Source: JBCBSP01 sp964550935 (lineage in GTDB: Bacteria > Pseudomonadota > Alphaproteobacteria > Caulobacterales > Maricaulaceae). Taken from it: DNA of 6,952 nt. Positions within the stretch are counted from its first letter, which is position 1; each line of letters opens with the position of its first letter. Shown piece by piece: positions 6,219 through 6,952 of the stretch. Below the pieces are notes generated by a model. The model saw only the letters and a list, made by a program, of their open reading frames with translations. It was not told the origin of the DNA and ran no database searches. Made by a program: the position numbers and the translations under genes. The stretch lies in assembly GCA_964550935.1 (NCBI GenBank), contig CAZKBB010000086.1:1-6952 (forward strand), written 5' to 3'.

Positions 6219-6232
6219 CAGGCGCGCGCCTG
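6219..6232. repeat. 14-bp perfect palindrome upstream of the isoaspartyl peptidase gene
   Basis: CAGGCGCGCGCCTG reads the same on both strands. It lies in the divergent spacer, just upstream (on the minus strand) of a GATACT sequence at 6209–6214 that could serve as a -10 element. The position would suit an operator. It could also be chance, since its core is alternating GC. Confidence 0.4.
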
Positions 6233-6288
6233 GCCAGCGGCCCGTCGGCTTCTTCCTTTCGCGCCCGCGCCGCGCTATGCCGGGGCCA

Positions 6289-6306
6289 ACGGGCCGTCCG
6301 GCCCGT
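6289..6306. repeat. Inverted repeat upstream of the short-chain dehydrogenase gene
   Basis: ACGGGCC (6289–6295) and GGCCCGT (6300–6306) are perfect inverted copies around GTCC; pairing can extend by one more GC pair. It ends 32 bases before the ATG at 6339, in the place of an operator or a leader hairpin. No T-run follows. Confidence 0.4.
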
Positions 6307-6328
6307 CCCACGACGCAAGATGTCAGGT

Positions 6329-6334
6329 GAGGAA
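6329..6334 (+). promoter_or_regulatory. Ribosome binding site of the short-chain dehydrogenase gene
   Basis: GAGGAA ends 4 bases before the ATG at 6339, a good Shine–Dalgarno match within the longer purine-rich AGGTGAGGAA. Confidence 0.65.
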
Positions 6335-6338
6335 ACCC

Positions 6339-6952
6339 ATGCAATTCAAGGACACCGTCGCGGTCGTCACCGGCGGCGCCTCAGGGCTCGGCGAAGGTTC
6401 GGCCCGCCGGCTCGCCAAGGAAGGCTGCAAGGTCACGATCTTCGATCTCAACGAAGAGCGCGGCGAAAAGGTCGCCTCCGAGATCGGCGGCGCCTTCGCC
6501 AAGGTCAACGTGGCCGATCCGGAAAGCGTGAAAGCCGGCTTCGAGACCGCCCGCAAGGCCCACGGCCAGGAGCGCATCCTGGTCAACTGCGCCGGCATCG
6601 GCTGGGCCGAGAAGACCGCGCGGCGGTCATCGTCAGGCGACATCGTCATGCACCAGCTCGACAAGTTCCAGCTGGTCGTCAACGTGAACCTCATCGGCTC
6701 GTTCAACTGCGCCGCCGTCTCCGCGGCCGGCATGCTGGAGCTGGAGCCGACCGAGTCCGGCCGCGGGCTGATCGTGAACACCGCCTCGGTCGCGGCTCAG
6801 GACGGCCAGATCGGCCAGGTCGCCTACTCCGCCTCGAAGGGCGGGATTTACGGCATGACCCTGCCCATGGCGCGCGACCTTGCGCGCGAGGGCGTGCGGG
6901 TGAACACCATCCTGCCCGGCTTCTTCGAGACGCCGATCTACGAGCAGATGCC
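6339..6952 (+). CDS. Short-chain dehydrogenase, HSD10-like 3-hydroxyacyl-CoA dehydrogenase, 3' end off the window
   Basis: An open frame of 204 codons from ATG 6339 to the window edge, so the C-terminus is missing. It is a classical short-chain dehydrogenase: cofactor motif TGGASGLG (11–18), Asp36 at the end of the second beta strand (prefers NAD over NADP), NCAG (83–86), Asn117 in NVNLIG, catalytic Ser150 in NTASVAA, and Tyr163/Lys167 in YSASK. The stretch after NCAG, residues 88–110, is an insertion typical of the HSD10/17-beta-hydroxysteroid dehydrogenase type 10 group, and SVAAxDGQIGQVAYSASKGG with GMTLPMARDLA is very close to what I recall of that group. Family role: NAD-dependent oxidation of (S)-3-hydroxyacyl-CoA, mostly short-chain or branched, in fatty-acid or isoleucine breakdown. 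About 50 residues should remain beyond the edge. It is divergent from the isoaspartyl peptidase gene. The exact substrate cannot be fixed from sequence. Confidence 0.93.
   Translation, partial: MQFKDTVAVVTGGASGLGEGSARRLAKEGCKVTIFDLNEERGEKVASEIGGAFAKVNVADPESVKAGFETARKAHGQERILVNCAGIGWAEKTARRSSSGDIVMHQLDKFQLVVNVNLIGSFNCAAVSAAGMLELEPTESGRGLIVNTASVAAQDGQIGQVAYSASKGGIYGMTLPMARDLAREGVRVNTILPGFFETPIYEQM

Noticed and set aside
6274..6281. GCTATGCC as a -10 element for the dehydrogenase gene
   Set aside because: It partly fits the caulobacter -10 pattern, but no acceptable -35 lies at the right distance upstream.
1..6952. Search for a novel accessory system, mobile element, CRISPR or RNA gene
   Set aside because: All coding space belongs to recognised core families in a conserved order with even composition; no direct repeats, integrase, transposase or tRNA-like structure were seen.

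Overview
The window is high-GC bacterial DNA with tightly packed genes. The gene order rnd–lptC–lptA–lptB–rpoN–hpf–ptsN, the long form of HPF, and a TTGACGG -35 element like the housekeeping promoters of Caulobacter together suggest an alphaproteobacterium. A caulobacter-like marine group (Maricaulales/Hyphomonadaceae type) is my best guess, but this is inferred from gene content and style, not from a database match.

Left part (1–2446): the 3' end of an RNase D gene runs by ATGA overlap into lptC, and lptC by ATGA overlap into lptA. After a 95-bp gap comes lptB. LptC (bitopic inner-membrane protein), LptA (secreted periplasmic bridge) and LptB (cytoplasmic ATPase) are three parts of the Lpt machine that carries lipopolysaccharide to the outer membrane. 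The LptF/G permease and the LptD/E translocon are not in the window.

Middle (2462–5284): rpoN (sigma-54, GTG start) follows lptB by 15 bp. A 196-bp gap then holds the best promoter candidate in the window and a leader hairpin ahead of hpf (long-form ribosome hibernation factor). ptsN (EIIA of the nitrogen phosphotransferase system) follows 53 bp after hpf. This is the classic lpt–rpoN–hpf–ptsN neighbourhood, but without the npr and rapZ genes that follow ptsN in enterobacteria.

Right part (5288–6952): a minus-strand isoaspartyl peptidase/asparaginase-2 family gene ends 3 bp from ptsN, tail to tail. A 169-bp divergent spacer, carrying two perfect or near-perfect inverted repeats, separates it from a plus-strand short-chain dehydrogenase of the HSD10 (3-hydroxyacyl-CoA dehydrogenase type 2) subfamily, which runs off the right edge.

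I found no mobile element, CRISPR array, tRNA, rRNA or clear intrinsic terminator, and no gene-free stretch over 300 bases. The window reads as ordinary core chromosome. The points worth a second look are regulatory (palindromes, leader hairpin, start-site competition at lptB), not a new system.
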